NCBI RefSeq assembly: GCF_000308515.1 | Contig: NZ_BAFV01000029.1 | Coordinates: 124,001-188,000, forward strand | Direction: 5' to 3' | Length of the DNA stretch: 64,000 bases | Source of the DNA: Nocardia carnea NBRC 14403 | GTDB lineage: Bacteria > Actinomycetota > Actinomycetes > Mycobacteriales > Mycobacteriaceae | Part shown: positions 1 to 8,966 of the stretch, one piece after another | Position numbering within the stretch: the stretch's first letter is position 1 | Layout of the letters: every line of letters starts with the position of its first letter | Notes under the pieces: generated by a model | Databases searched by the model: none | What the model saw: only the letters and a program-made list of their open reading frames with translations | Told to the model about the DNA's origin: nothing | Program-made: the position numbers and the translations under genes

Positions 1-920
1 CCCTTCCGGTGGAATCGGTGGTGCCGCTGATGAACCTGTCCAATCTGATCAATGACTCCAAGGCCGGTGCCGCGCGGATCGTCGAGCTGCTCGATATCGA
101 ACCGCTGCGCGAGCCGGAGCACCCGGAGTCCCCGGCGGACGGGTCGATCGTGTTCCGGAACGTGCGGTTCGGTTACGGAGGCGCGGACCGCGCCGCACTG
201 GACGGTGTGGACCTGACAATTCCGAGCGGCACGGTGTGCGCGCTGGTCGGGCCGTCCGGCTCGGGTAAATCGACGGTCGCGCGCCTGATCCCACGGTTCT
301 GGGATGTGGATTCCGGAGATGTACTGGTCGGCGGAGTGGACGTCCGCCGGATCAGTTCCGAGACCCTGCTCCGGCAGCTGGCGATGGTGTTCCAGGATCC
401 GTTCCTGCTCTCCGACACCGTGAAGGAGAACATCCGGCTCGCCCGTCCCTCGGCCACCGACGCCGAGGTCGAAGCCGCGGCGCGGGCGGCTCGAGCCCAC
501 GATTTCATCGTCGCGGAATTACCCCAGGGCTACGACACACCGGTCGGCGAGCGCGGGGCACGATTGTCCGGCGGCCAGCGGCAGCGGATCACCATCGCCC
601 GGGCACTGCTCGCGGACGCACCGATCGTGATCCTCGACGAGGCGACCTCGTTCGCCGATCCGGAGAACGAAGCGGCGATCCAGGACGCGATCGCCGAGCT
701 CACTCGCGGCCGGACCGTCCTCGTGGTGGCGCATCGCCTGTCCACGATCGTCGACGCGGATCAGATCGTGGTGCTCGAATCCGGGCGGGTCACCGAATCC
801 GGCACTCATACCGAACTGGTCGCGTCCGGCGGCCGTTACGCCCGGCTGTGGGAACATCACCAGCGCGCTCGCGGGTGGGGTCTCGGCAGCAGTAAGAAGA
901 AGGAGGCCACGACCCGATGA
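1..920 (+). CDS. ABC transporter half-subunit, C-terminal part (siderophore/metallophore transport, YbtP/IrtA-like)
   Basis: The 5' end lies outside the window; the frame is open from base 3. What remains is the end of the membrane domain and a complete nucleotide-binding domain. Visible motifs are Walker A GPSGSGKST, Q-loop VFQDPF, signature LSGGQRQR, Walker B VILDEATS and H-loop VVAHRLST. The layout fits exporter-fold half transporters. In siderophore clusters such pairs (YbtPQ, IrtAB) import metal-loaded siderophore. The next gene overlaps by four bases (ATGA), so the two are probably made together as a heterodimer. Import rather than export is inferred from the cluster context; an N-terminal siderophore-interacting domain, if any, cannot be seen. 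Confidence 0.88.
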   Translation, partial: LPVESVVPLMNLSNLINDSKAGAARIVELLDIEPLREPEHPESPADGSIVFRNVRFGYGGADRAALDGVDLTIPSGTVCALVGPSGSGKSTVARLIPRFWDVDSGDVLVGGVDVRRISSETLLRQLAMVFQDPFLLSDTVKENIRLARPSATDAEVEAAARAARAHDFIVAELPQGYDTPVGERGARLSGGQRQRITIARALLADAPIVILDEATSFADPENEAAIQDAIAELTRGRTVLVVAHRLSTIVDADQIVVLESGRVTESGTHTELVASGGRYARLWEHHQRARGWGLGSSKKKEATTR

Positions 921-2662
921 GGCGAATTCTGGGGCTCATGCTGCTCGCCGCCGGCGACTACCGCGACGAGTTCCGTCGCACCCTGTGGTGTGCCTTTCTC
1001 GGTTCTGTCCTGCAGGCAGCCGCGTATGCCATGCTGATCCCGATTCTGTACGAGCTGAGCCAACCGGATATCGACACCACTGTGGTGTGGACCTGGTTCG
1101 GAGTGCTGGTGGCCTGCTGGGTGACGCAAGCGGCATTCCATTACGGCCAGCTCCGATTCGAATTCGGCCGGTGGGCCGATGTGCTCGCCGCTACCCGGAT
1201 GCGACTGGGTGACAAGCTGCGAACCATGCCGCAGGCCGACCTCGAGCGCCGGGCCGCAGGAGATCTGACCACGGTGATGGGCAGCAATGTTGCCAACGCG
1301 ACGATGAGTTCGTCGGGGATGGCGTTGTTGTTCATCCAGATGGTGACGGTTCCGGCGGTTATCGGGGTGATCATCTTCGTCGTGGACTGGCGCCTGGGAT
1401 TGGTGCTCGCGGTAGCGGTTCCGTTCGCGGTGCTGTTCGTCCGGCGTATCCAGCAGATCACCGGAGTGGGTGCGCGCCGGGCCGATGCGGCCGACGCCGC
1501 GGCGGCGAGCCGGGTGGTCGAATACGTGCAGGGGTTGCCGGTGCTGCGCGCGACGGGGCAGATCGGCAGCTCGTCGCAGCGTCTGGTCGAAACCCTCGAA
1601 GAGCAGAACGACGCCATGTCGGCCATGCAGAAGCGGCTCACCTGGCCGGGACTGCTGGCCTCCAGCGTCGTCCAGCTGTGCCTCGTGGCGATGGCCGCCA
1701 CCGGGGCGGCGCTGGTGCTCGACTTGGACATGTCGGCGGCATTACTGATCGCCGTGGTGGCCGCGGCGGTGCGTTTCGCCGAGCCGTTGTCGACCATGGC
1801 CAATCTCTCCTCGATTTTCGAGATCACCGATTCGGCGCTCGAGCGGGTCGGTCAGGTGCTGGATGCCCCGGCGCTGACCGTGAGCGACCCCGAGGCCCGG
1901 ATCACCGCCTACGACATCACCTTCGACGAGGTGCATTTCGGATACTCCGACGGCAGCCGGGTCCTGTGTGGAGTCTCCTTCACCGCTCCCGCCCGATCAC
2001 TCACGGCCCTGGTGGGGCCGTCGGGGTCGGGTAAGACGACGGTGACCAGGTTGCTGACCCGGTACGCGGACCCGGACGGCGGCAGTGTGCGGATCGGCGG
2101 GCTGGACCTGCGCACTCTCGACCCGGTGGAGATATACCGCAATATCGCGGTGGTCTTCCAGGACGTGTATCTGTTCGACGATACGATCCGCGCGAATATC
2201 GCCATGGCGGCCCCCGACGCCACCCAGGAAGAAATCGAGGCCGCGGCCAGGGCCGCCAATGTGCACACCTTCGTCGAACGGCTTCCGCACGGATACGACA
2301 CCCGGGTCGGTGAGATCGGTGGCGCATTGTCCGGCGGTGAACGCCAGCGCATTTCGATCGCCCGCGCGATCTTGAAGAACGCGCCGATCGTCCTGCTGGA
2401 CGAACCGACCGCCGCCCTGGACACCGAAAGCGAGGTCTATGTCCAGGAGGCCATCGATGCACTGGTCGCGGAGAAGACGGTCATCGTCATCGCGCATCGG
2501 CTCTCCACCGTGGTGGCCGCGGACCAGATCCTGGTCCTGGAAGACGGCGTGGTCTCCGAGCGCGGCACCCACGACGAGCTGATCGCCCAGGAGGGGCGCT
2601 ACAGCGCGATGTGGGAGGCACAGACGCGAGCGCGGCACTGGCGGGTGACCGCCTCGGCCTAG
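917..2662 (+). CDS. ABC transporter half-subunit, permease plus ATPase (YbtQ/IrtB-like)
   Basis: A full-length 581-aa half transporter. Residues about 1-310 form the membrane domain, with hydrophobic segments near 20-75 and 130-285. Residues about 335-575 form the ATPase, with Walker A GPSGSGKTT, Q-loop VFQDVY, signature LSGGERQR, Walker B IVLLDEPTAALD and H-loop IAHRLST. The start ATG overlaps the stop of the upstream half transporter, which indicates translational coupling and a heterodimer. It is predicted to move the cluster's metal-chelate across the inner membrane. Transport direction and metal are inferred. It is convergent with the decayed hydrolase downstream. Confidence 0.9.
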   Translation: MRRILGLMLLAAGDYRDEFRRTLWCAFLGSVLQAAAYAMLIPILYELSQPDIDTTVVWTWFGVLVACWVTQAAFHYGQLRFEFGRWADVLAATRMRLGDKLRTMPQADLERRAAGDLTTVMGSNVANATMSSSGMALLFIQMVTVPAVIGVIIFVVDWRLGLVLAVAVPFAVLFVRRIQQITGVGARRADAADAAAASRVVEYVQGLPVLRATGQIGSSSQRLVETLEEQNDAMSAMQKRLTWPGLLASSVVQLCLVAMAATGAALVLDLDMSAALLIAVVAAAVRFAEPLSTMANLSSIFEITDSALERVGQVLDAPALTVSDPEARITAYDITFDEVHFGYSDGSRVLCGVSFTAPARSLTALVGPSGSGKTTVTRLLTRYADPDGGSVRIGGLDLRTLDPVEIYRNIAVVFQDVYLFDDTIRANIAMAAPDATQEEIEAAARAANVHTFVERLPHGYDTRVGEIGGALSGGERQRISIARAILKNAPIVLLDEPTAALDTESEVYVQEAIDALVAEKTVIVIAHRLSTVVAADQILVLEDGVVSERGTHDELIAQEGRYSAMWEAQTRARHWRVTASA

Positions 2663-2717
2663 CATGCGGGTCCGGGCGAGCGGTCTATCGGGGTAGCTGA
2701 GTCCAGCATCGTTTTCG

Positions 2718-3424
2718 CTATGCGGGTGAGTAGTTCGGTGGTCGGATCCGGGCGGCTCCAGTTTGGGGCAGTGATCGACGGGGAGTTCTACGGTGTCGGG
2801 ACCCTGTTCGAGGAAGGCCGGTGCAATCGCTTCGGGCATCGGGTCCCGGGTGCAGCGCACGAAGGTGGCCGGAACGTGGTGCCCTGCCGCGCCGCTCAAC
2901 GCCTGGGTTCCGCTGATGATATTCGCGGGACGCAGCATGGTCACTCCTTCGTCCGCGTCCATCGATACTGTCGCCGAACAGCAGTCGGCGTGCGTGTTGG
3001 GGGACGAGTTCGGCCGGCCCGTCGCCGCGGAACCGTACTGCGTGATCCGTCCGGTCCGCAGGATCGCTGTCGGCCGCCGCGGCGGTCATGAGCCCTACCA
3101 GAGTGTCCCCCGGCATCAGGGACGACGGCATTGAGGTAGACCAGGTGCGCCAACCGACGGATGCGGGTCCGCTGTCGCCTCCGTGATCACTCCGCCACCG
3201 GAGGAATGGCCGTACAGCAGGACAGGGGGTGTCAGCGCGTCCAGAATCTCGCGTACGGCGTGGGCGTCGGAGTGGAAGTCGGCGTCGAGTGCGGCCGATC
3301 CGCTGGTCGGCAGTTCCAGCTATAGTGCCCGAATTCCTTGCTGTTGCAGGAAGGCGACGGTGTCCGCTCATGTCCAGGCTCCGGTGAGGTTTCCCGGGAC
3401 GAGAACGACTGTGGGAGAGGTCAT
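2718..3424 (-). pseudogene. decayed alpha/beta hydrolase
   Basis: Reading from ATG at 3424, the N-terminus (MTSPTVVLVPGNLTGAWT) is typical of small alpha/beta hydrolases. It is broken by TGA just after that stretch and by TAG about 20 codons on (RAL-stop-LELP), the latter where a Trp codon is likely. The nucleophile elbow GHSSGG is still readable near 3200. After it the frame shifts (HLVYLNAVVP in another frame). The family's C-terminal signature survives near 2860 in a third frame (TFVRCTRDPMPEAIAP). With at least two stops and two frameshifts it cannot encode a working enzyme. It is the last member of the minus-strand operon and probably once acted on the NRPS product or its ester. Confidence 0.8.
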
Positions 3425-3463
3425 TGCGGGCCGCCGTCTTTGCTCGGCGCCGGAACCGGCGGG

Positions 3464-4789
3464 TTACTCGGCGGCCGGCCCTCGGTTTCCGGGCCGCACC
3501 GGCACGAGATAAGGGGCGATACAGGCCAGTTTTTCGCAGGTCTCCTCGTATTCGCGTGCCGGTGTCGAGCCGGTGACGACACCCGCTCCGGCGCGCAGCC
3601 AGCTTCGGCCCTCACGTTGATAGACGGCGCGCAAGACGAGTGCGGCATCGAGGGACCCGGTGCTGTCCGCGCGCACGACGGCACCGCTGTAGAGGCCGCG
3701 GGTGCCGGGTTCGAGGTCGTCGATCGCGGCGCAGGCAGGTGCTTTGGGAATACCGGAAGCCGTGATGGCGGGAAATACCGCGGCGAGGGCGTCCCATGAA
3801 GTCCGGCCGTCGGGCAACAGGGTCTCGACACGCGACGCGAGATGTTGCACGCTGCCACGCTCTTTCACGGTGAGGAATTCGCTGACTCGCGTCGGGCTGC
3901 CGACACTGTCGAGTTCGGTGTAGGCCAGGCGTACGGAGGTGGCGTGCTCGTAGACCTCTTTCGGATCGGAGAGCAGATCATCCCGCAGCTCCCGGTCGCG
4001 TTCGGCGTCGCCGGTCCGGGCCCGGGTACCGGCCAGCGGCTGAGTGGTCGCCAGCCCGGCGCCGTCGGCTTCCAAAACGGTTTCCGGGCTCACTCCGGCG
4101 GCTTGCCAGCCGCCGAGGTCCAGTAAGAACGAACGTGCCGGGGTGTTCATCCGGCGGACAGCGGCGTAGGTAGCGGGCATGTCCACCGTGAACGGCACGT
4201 CTACTCGGCGGGACAAGATGACCTTGTCGAGGTCACCGTGACGGATCCGGTCCAGCGCATCCTGTACGCGCAGCAGGTAGGCAGTGTCGACTGTTTCCAC
4301 GGGTACCGGTCTGGGCGCCGACATGGGGGTAGGAGTATCCGGGAGTTCCAGTTCGAACGGGACGCCGTAACTACGGATGTGCACCGCGGTCTCGGTGATC
4401 TCCAGTTCCACCCCGGGCACCATGAAGTGGGCGAGGATATCGTCCGGTGCCGCGGTGTCCGGGCGGTAGAGTTCGAAGCAGGCCCAGCCGTAGGCCCGCC
4501 ATCGGTGTACCGGTGCCCGGTCGAGGGCGGCGTGGAGCTGTGGCCAGGGATTGCCGCTCCAGTATTCGGTGCGGTCGCCACCGAGCGTGGTGTGCAACCG
4601 GTTCGGGCCGACGGTCACCGCGCCGATCGGATTCCCGGCCACATACCAGCGTCCGGGCTGTTCGTACACGATATAGTCGGTGAGCTGTCCGGAAGCCGCG
4701 ATAGTGGCTGCCAAGGTCAATGGGTCGGTGTTGTGCGGGTGCACGGTATGCACGTAGTCGTCAACGCCGAGTGTGGTGGGCCGGTTCAT
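3464..4789 (-). CDS. salicylate synthase (MbtI/Irp9/YbtS family)
   Basis: Converts chorismate to salicylate through isochorismate, providing the aryl starter. The 441-aa product has the length and fold signature of MbtI-type synthases. Visible family motifs include DLDKVILSRR with the general-base Lys, the GVSPETVLE stretch with its catalytic Glu, the metal-site Glu region QHLASRVE, the YSGAV stretch and C-terminal REYEETCEKL. I chose the ATG at 4789; a GTG three codons upstream is equally possible because neither has a convincing ribosome site. It lies downstream of the halogenase-like gene on the same strand, in an operon divergent from the NRPS that begins with an aryl carrier domain. No salicyl-AMP ligase accompanies it in the window. 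Confidence 0.95.
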   Translation of the reverse strand: MNRPTTLGVDDYVHTVHPHNTDPLTLAATIAASGQLTDYIVYEQPGRWYVAGNPIGAVTVGPNRLHTTLGGDRTEYWSGNPWPQLHAALDRAPVHRWRAYGWACFELYRPDTAAPDDILAHFMVPGVELEITETAVHIRSYGVPFELELPDTPTPMSAPRPVPVETVDTAYLLRVQDALDRIRHGDLDKVILSRRVDVPFTVDMPATYAAVRRMNTPARSFLLDLGGWQAAGVSPETVLEADGAGLATTQPLAGTRARTGDAERDRELRDDLLSDPKEVYEHATSVRLAYTELDSVGSPTRVSEFLTVKERGSVQHLASRVETLLPDGRTSWDALAAVFPAITASGIPKAPACAAIDDLEPGTRGLYSGAVVRADSTGSLDAALVLRAVYQREGRSWLRAGAGVVTGSTPAREYEETCEKLACIAPYLVPVRPGNRGPAAE

Positions 4790-4895
4790 CGTGCTCACAA
4801 TCGGATTCGCAGGAGGTGCCGTCCGATGGACGTCCGGGTCGCGGTCGCTACTGCGGGTCGCGGGAGCCGGACGTCCCTCGGATATCAGCGCAGGG

Positions 4896-6485
4896 TCAGG
4901 CAAAGGACTCTGTGATCCACCGCGGTGCCTCGGTTCGGGTCCACTGCATGAACTCCATCGCCTTGTCCTGGGAGATATCGATGTACTTGAGTTCCGGATT
5001 TCCGTGGGGCAGGTATTCGGGAAAGAAGCGGTCCCGGTTGATCCGGTCGATGATCGCCGCCGCGGCATCCGTGGGCGTCAACTCCCCGCGCTCGACCGCT
5101 TCACAGTTCTCGCGCGCGCTGGTCAACAATCCCCGCACAGCCTGGGCCAGCTCGGAATCGCCGCGTTCCAGGGTGCGGAACACCTGGTCGTCCTGACCGG
5201 CGAAATACCTGGACAGGGCGTGTTCCAAGACGGCGTCGGAATAGAAGCTGTACGTATGCCACACCCGGAAGATCGCGTCCCACAGGGCATAGTCGCGAAA
5301 ACCCACATACGACGAGTAGGCGAGATCGTCGTGTACGTCGTACATGCGCTGCTGTACCGCGTCGAGGCCGGCGAACTTCTCGGTCGACCAATCGTCGTCG
5401 CGCGCGGCTTCGATGATCCGCCAGGCCAAGGCGTTCACGGTTTGGAAGGAATTCGCGAGCCCGCGGGAGAACAGGGCGTCGATGGCTCCGGCGGACTGTG
5501 CGGTCAGGCAGAAGCGGTCGCCGACGGTGTGGGATGCGGAGTACTGCAATCGCCCGGTGCTCACCCACGGCCGGACGGCTGTGGCGTTCTCGAATTGTTT
5601 CGCGACGGACGGGAATCGCTCGAGGAAATCGTTGAATTCCTGTTCTGGTGCGGGGCGGTCGTCGAAGACCGTATCGCCGGTGAGTGTGAGTCCCACGCTG
5701 CACAGTGGATTCATCGACTTGTCGTTGTTGTCGAACGGGATCACCCAGAGCCAGCCGCCGTCGAAGACGTGGTGCAGGGTTCCGTTGTGCCACCGGGTAG
5801 GCGGGCTATAGCGGACCGGCGCGACATCATCGAATGGCTGGACACCGATCATATGGGTGAACAGGGACCGGGAGTGTGTCCGCGCCCGGGTGGGTTGTTC
5901 GCGGAGCCCGAATCGGTCGGCCAGCACGGAGCGGAAACCGGTGGCGTCTACCAGATATTTCGCGTGAAAGGACTCGCCGGATGGGGAGCGCAGCCGGGCT
6001 CCGCGGTGCGGGTCGATCTCGATATCGTCGATGCGGGTGTTCTGCCGGACTTCGGCGCCGTAGTGGACGGCGAGGTGGAACGTGTATGAGTCGATGTCCT
6101 GGCGAAACCAGTGAGCTTCGGCGCGGCGGTATCCGGAGGCCAGTACAACCTGATTTGCTTTGCCCGGATCCGAGGGCCGGCCCTGCTCGTGGTAGACGAA
6201 TCCGAAGTTCTGTTTCTGCCCGCATGTCTTGGTCACCTGCTCAGCGGTGTCCTCGAAATTGGCGAGGGCTTTGAACTCGGGGATGTCGTAGCGTTCGGCG
6301 AGGATATGCATGGTGGTGGTCGCGTGCGGAATGGTGGATTCGCCGATGACGAAGCGTGGGTGGACGCCGGCGTCGATGAGCAGGACTTTCAGCTTGTGGC
6401 GGGCCAGGATCGTGGCGAGGGTGCTGCCGGCGATTCCGGCGCCCAGAATTACAACGTCGTACTGGGCGTCGGTCGGGGATGACAT
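4896..6485 (-). CDS. flavin-dependent halogenase-like FAD oxidoreductase
   Basis: A 529-aa protein with an N-terminal Rossmann FAD site (VVILGAGIAGSTLA, residues 10-23), the GESTIPH stretch after it, and the GGWLWVIPF segment around residues 265-275. The last is a complete WxWxIP signature, which marks flavin-dependent halogenases. A Lys (CGQKQNFGF, about residue 95) sits near where the catalytic Lys of carrier-protein halogenases is expected, but I cannot align it with certainty. It could chlorinate a carrier-bound salicyl group, or act as a halogenase-fold monooxygenase. It would need reduced FAD; the flavin-reductase fragment at 29374 may be a degenerate former partner. It sits between the P450 and salicylate synthase genes on one strand. 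Confidence 0.75.
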   Translation of the reverse strand: MSSPTDAQYDVVILGAGIAGSTLATILARHKLKVLLIDAGVHPRFVIGESTIPHATTTMHILAERYDIPEFKALANFEDTAEQVTKTCGQKQNFGFVYHEQGRPSDPGKANQVVLASGYRRAEAHWFRQDIDSYTFHLAVHYGAEVRQNTRIDDIEIDPHRGARLRSPSGESFHAKYLVDATGFRSVLADRFGLREQPTRARTHSRSLFTHMIGVQPFDDVAPVRYSPPTRWHNGTLHHVFDGGWLWVIPFDNNDKSMNPLCSVGLTLTGDTVFDDRPAPEQEFNDFLERFPSVAKQFENATAVRPWVSTGRLQYSASHTVGDRFCLTAQSAGAIDALFSRGLANSFQTVNALAWRIIEAARDDDWSTEKFAGLDAVQQRMYDVHDDLAYSSYVGFRDYALWDAIFRVWHTYSFYSDAVLEHALSRYFAGQDDQVFRTLERGDSELAQAVRGLLTSARENCEAVERGELTPTDAAAAIIDRINRDRFFPEYLPHGNPELKYIDISQDKAMEFMQWTRTEAPRWITESFA

Positions 6486-6560
6486 GGTCGAACTCCTTGT
6501 GCTGTTGTGTGCTCGGTGCCCGGCCGCGGAAGCGGCGCCCGGTACACGCGATGGTCGGGA

Positions 6561-7793
6561 TCAGGGATGTACCGGCAGGCGGCGCAGGCCGCGCAGGCCC
6601 ATACCCGGGCGCCAGCGCAATTCGGCCGGCGGCACGGCGGTGCTCAGCTCGGGCCAGCGTGTGGTGAGAGTGGTGAGTGCGATGGCGACTTCGGTGCGGG
6701 CGAGGGCGGCGCCCATGCAGTTGTGGATGCCGCCGCTGAAGCCGAGATGAGGGCGGGGCCGGCGGTGGATATCGAAGCGGTGCGGGTCGGTGATGTGGGC
6801 GGGATCGCGGTTGGCGGCGGCGGGGAACACCAGGACTCGGTCGCCACGTTCGATGCGCCGGTTGCCGAGTTCGAGTGGAGCGAGTGCGAGCCGCATCGTT
6901 GCGGATTCCACCGGACCCCAGTAGCGCATGGTCTCTTCCACGGTGGGGGCAGCCAGGTCCGGGTTGTCGCGAAGCGCTGCCCACTGGGCCGGGTGGGTGA
7001 GCAGGGACAAGGTGGCGCTGGCGATGAGGCTGGCGGAGGTCTCGAAACCCGCGGCGACCAGCAGGCCGATCATGGCCATCAGTTCGCCGTCGGACAGGGC
7101 GTCTTTGCCGGACCGGGGATGTACCAGCCTGCTGACCAGGTCGTCGCCGGGGGTGTCGCGTTTGAGGAGGACGAGATCGCGGGTGTAGTTCTCGAGCAGT
7201 TCGCGTAGAGCGGGATCGGGGCCGGAGAGCGGGGTGGAGGCGGTCGCCGCGCGTACGGCGAGATCGTGCAGGCCGGGGTGCCAGGTCTCGGGGAAGCCGA
7301 GGATTTCGCCGAGCACGGTCAGCGACAGTGGGTAGGCGTAGGCGTGCAGCAGGTCCACGGTGCCGTTACCGTTTCGGGCAGTCTTTTCCGCCTCGTCCAG
7401 CAGTTGTCCGGCATGCCGGATCACCGTGGGCCGCAACGCGGTGATCGACCTGGAGGTGAACGCTTGCTGCGCAGCCCGCCGCAGCCGGGTGTGCTCCGGC
7501 GGGTCGGAGAGCAGCATGGTGTGCGGTGGTTCCGGGATCTGGGCTCGCGCCCTGGCCGCGAGTTGCTGCGGGGAAAGGAGTGCGCGGGGATTGTTGGCCA
7601 GGCGGTTGTCGCGGAGTGTCGCTTCGGCTGCCGCGTATCCGGTGATCATCCAGAAACCGCGGCCCGGCTGCTCCGGCAGTTCGGCGAAGACGACCGGTGA
7701 CTGCGCGCGCAGTTCGTCGTAGACAGCGTGGGCTCGTTCATGGAAATCGTCGGCCAGGAGGTCGACAACGATCGGGCGGGACTTGTCGGGCAT
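6561..7793 (-). CDS. cytochrome P450
   Basis: A 410-aa soluble bacterial P450. The oxygen-activation helix reads AAGFETS, the ExxR motif is EETMR, and the heme-thiolate loop is GFSGGIHNCMG with the axial Cys. The start at 7793 lies 15 bases after the O-methyltransferase stop, so the genes are co-transcribed. The likely role is oxidative tailoring of the NRPS product, for example hydroxylation or oxidation of a ring; a CYP105-type P450 is also present in the coelibactin cluster of Streptomyces. The substrate is unknown. It needs a ferredoxin and reductase, neither of which is in the window. Confidence 0.93.
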   Translation of the reverse strand: MPDKSRPIVVDLLADDFHERAHAVYDELRAQSPVVFAELPEQPGRGFWMITGYAAAEATLRDNRLANNPRALLSPQQLAARARAQIPEPPHTMLLSDPPEHTRLRRAAQQAFTSRSITALRPTVIRHAGQLLDEAEKTARNGNGTVDLLHAYAYPLSLTVLGEILGFPETWHPGLHDLAVRAATASTPLSGPDPALRELLENYTRDLVLLKRDTPGDDLVSRLVHPRSGKDALSDGELMAMIGLLVAAGFETSASLIASATLSLLTHPAQWAALRDNPDLAAPTVEETMRYWGPVESATMRLALAPLELGNRRIERGDRVLVFPAAANRDPAHITDPHRFDIHRRPRPHLGFSGGIHNCMGAALARTEVAIALTTLTTRWPELSTAVPPAELRWRPGMGLRGLRRLPVHP

Positions 7794-7807
7794 GGGTGGC
7801 GTTCCGT

Positions 7808-8821
7808 TCAGACCGGTGTTGCCTCGATCAGCGAGTACGACGTGGGAAAGACGGTCGGATGTACCGCGGTGACCGAGAATCCGGCTCGGCGGCAGAGGTC
7901 TTCGTACTCGGTGCGGGTGCGTTCCTGGCCGCCCATGTTGACGAGCATGCTGATATCGGTGAGGTAGGGAGCCGGGTCCGAGGTGTCGACCACATCGGGC
8001 AGGACGGATTCCACGATCAGCAGGCGCCCCTCGGCCGGCATTGCCTTGTGGCACCGTTCCAGGATCGTGACGCAACGTTCGTCGTCCCAGTCGTGCAGGA
8101 TGTTTTTGAGTAGGTAGATATCTCCGCCTTCGGGCACGGCGGAGAAGAAGTCGCCGGCCTCGATGCGGCAGCGGTCGGCAACGCCTGCCGTGGTCAGGGT
8201 CGAGGTGGCCTCGGCGACCCCGGTCGGCGAATCGAATACCACGCCGTGTACGGCCCGTGCACCACGCAGGATCTGCGAGAGCAGGGTGCCGTCGCCGCCG
8301 CCGATATCGATGACGGTGTGAAATCTCGTGAAGTCGTAGCTCACCGGAATCAGTTGTGCGATCGGCAAGCTGACCTGTCGCATCGTCGCGTTGAACCGTT
8401 CGGACAGTTCGGGTTTCGTGGCGAGGAAACTGAAGAAATCGGTGCCGTAGAGTCCTTCGAAGGTCGGCCGTCCGGTGCGTACCGCCTCCTCGGTGTGTTT
8501 CCAGGAATCCAGCAGGGCCGGATCGGTGAACAACAGCACGGCGGCTGCCTGGGAATCCGGTCGATCGGTGCGCAGGGGTATTCCCGCCTCACCCAACCGG
8601 AATGTGCCCGGGCGGGTTTCGACGACGATCTCCAAGGCGGCCAGTGCCCGGAGCAGCCGGGCGAGTGCACCGGGATGGGTGCCCGTGAGTTCGGCCAGTT
8701 CGGGATAACCGAGTTCTCTGTCGCCCAGGTGATCGGCGAGCCCGAGACGGGCGGCGGTGCCGACGACTTGGGAACAGATTGTACCGAACATCATATTCAT
8801 GAGTCGCTGATGAGCTGCCAT
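7808..8821 (-). CDS. SAM-dependent O-methyltransferase (Methyltransf_2 family)
   Basis: A 337-aa protein with an N-terminal dimerisation winged-helix region (residues about 10-90) and a SAM-binding domain. Motif I is DIGGGDG and the later motif KNILHDWDD is characteristic of small-molecule O-methyltransferases. The ATG at 8821 is preceded by AGGA at a suitable distance; longer in-frame starts reach into the promoter region and are less likely. It is the first gene of the minus-strand operon, transcribed away from the NRPS across a 145-bp spacer that carries a Zur-like box. It may methylate the phenol or a hydroxyl installed by a P450. Methylating the salicyl hydroxyl would weaken metal binding, so that site is uncertain. 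Confidence 0.88.
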   Translation of the reverse strand: MAAHQRLMNMMFGTICSQVVGTAARLGLADHLGDRELGYPELAELTGTHPGALARLLRALAALEIVVETRPGTFRLGEAGIPLRTDRPDSQAAAVLLFTDPALLDSWKHTEEAVRTGRPTFEGLYGTDFFSFLATKPELSERFNATMRQVSLPIAQLIPVSYDFTRFHTVIDIGGGDGTLLSQILRGARAVHGVVFDSPTGVAEATSTLTTAGVADRCRIEAGDFFSAVPEGGDIYLLKNILHDWDDERCVTILERCHKAMPAEGRLLIVESVLPDVVDTSDPAPYLTDISMLVNMGGQERTRTEYEDLCRRAGFSVTAVHPTVFPTSYSLIEATPV

Positions 8822-8966
8822 GCCTACTTCCTGTACGTCACCGAAGTGCCTCGCCGCCAATGTGTTTCGCATCGCCGAACTTTTGAGGTCGCTTGACCGG
8901 ACCTGTCGGCACGCCGTAGATTGTAGCACTATTGAAAATGGTTATCGTTTGCTAGTTGGGACTGTG
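8822..8966. promoter_or_regulatory. divergent promoter region of the two biosynthetic operons
   Basis: This 145-bp spacer separates the minus-strand tailoring operon from the plus-strand NRPS operon. It contains an AT-rich patch near 8920-8955 in otherwise GC-rich DNA, with the Zur-like site inside it. One regulator bound there could switch both operons. Confidence 0.6.
8933..8947. promoter_or_regulatory. putative Zur box
   Basis: TGAAAATGGTTATCG follows the 7-1-7 dyad TGAAAAT-N-ATTTTCA bound by actinobacterial Zur, with the left arm perfect and the right arm degenerate. It lies 20 bp before the NRPS start and about 112 bp before the methyltransferase start. It is the weakest of the four sites in the window but in the most telling place. 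Confidence 0.55.

Noticed and set aside
8931..8949. Reading the AT-rich dyads as ordinary iron Fur or IdeR boxes.
   Set aside because: They have the 7-1-7 Zur geometry and lack the TTAGGTTAGGCTAACCTAA core, which is clearly present at the true IdeR boxes at 53786 and 54559.
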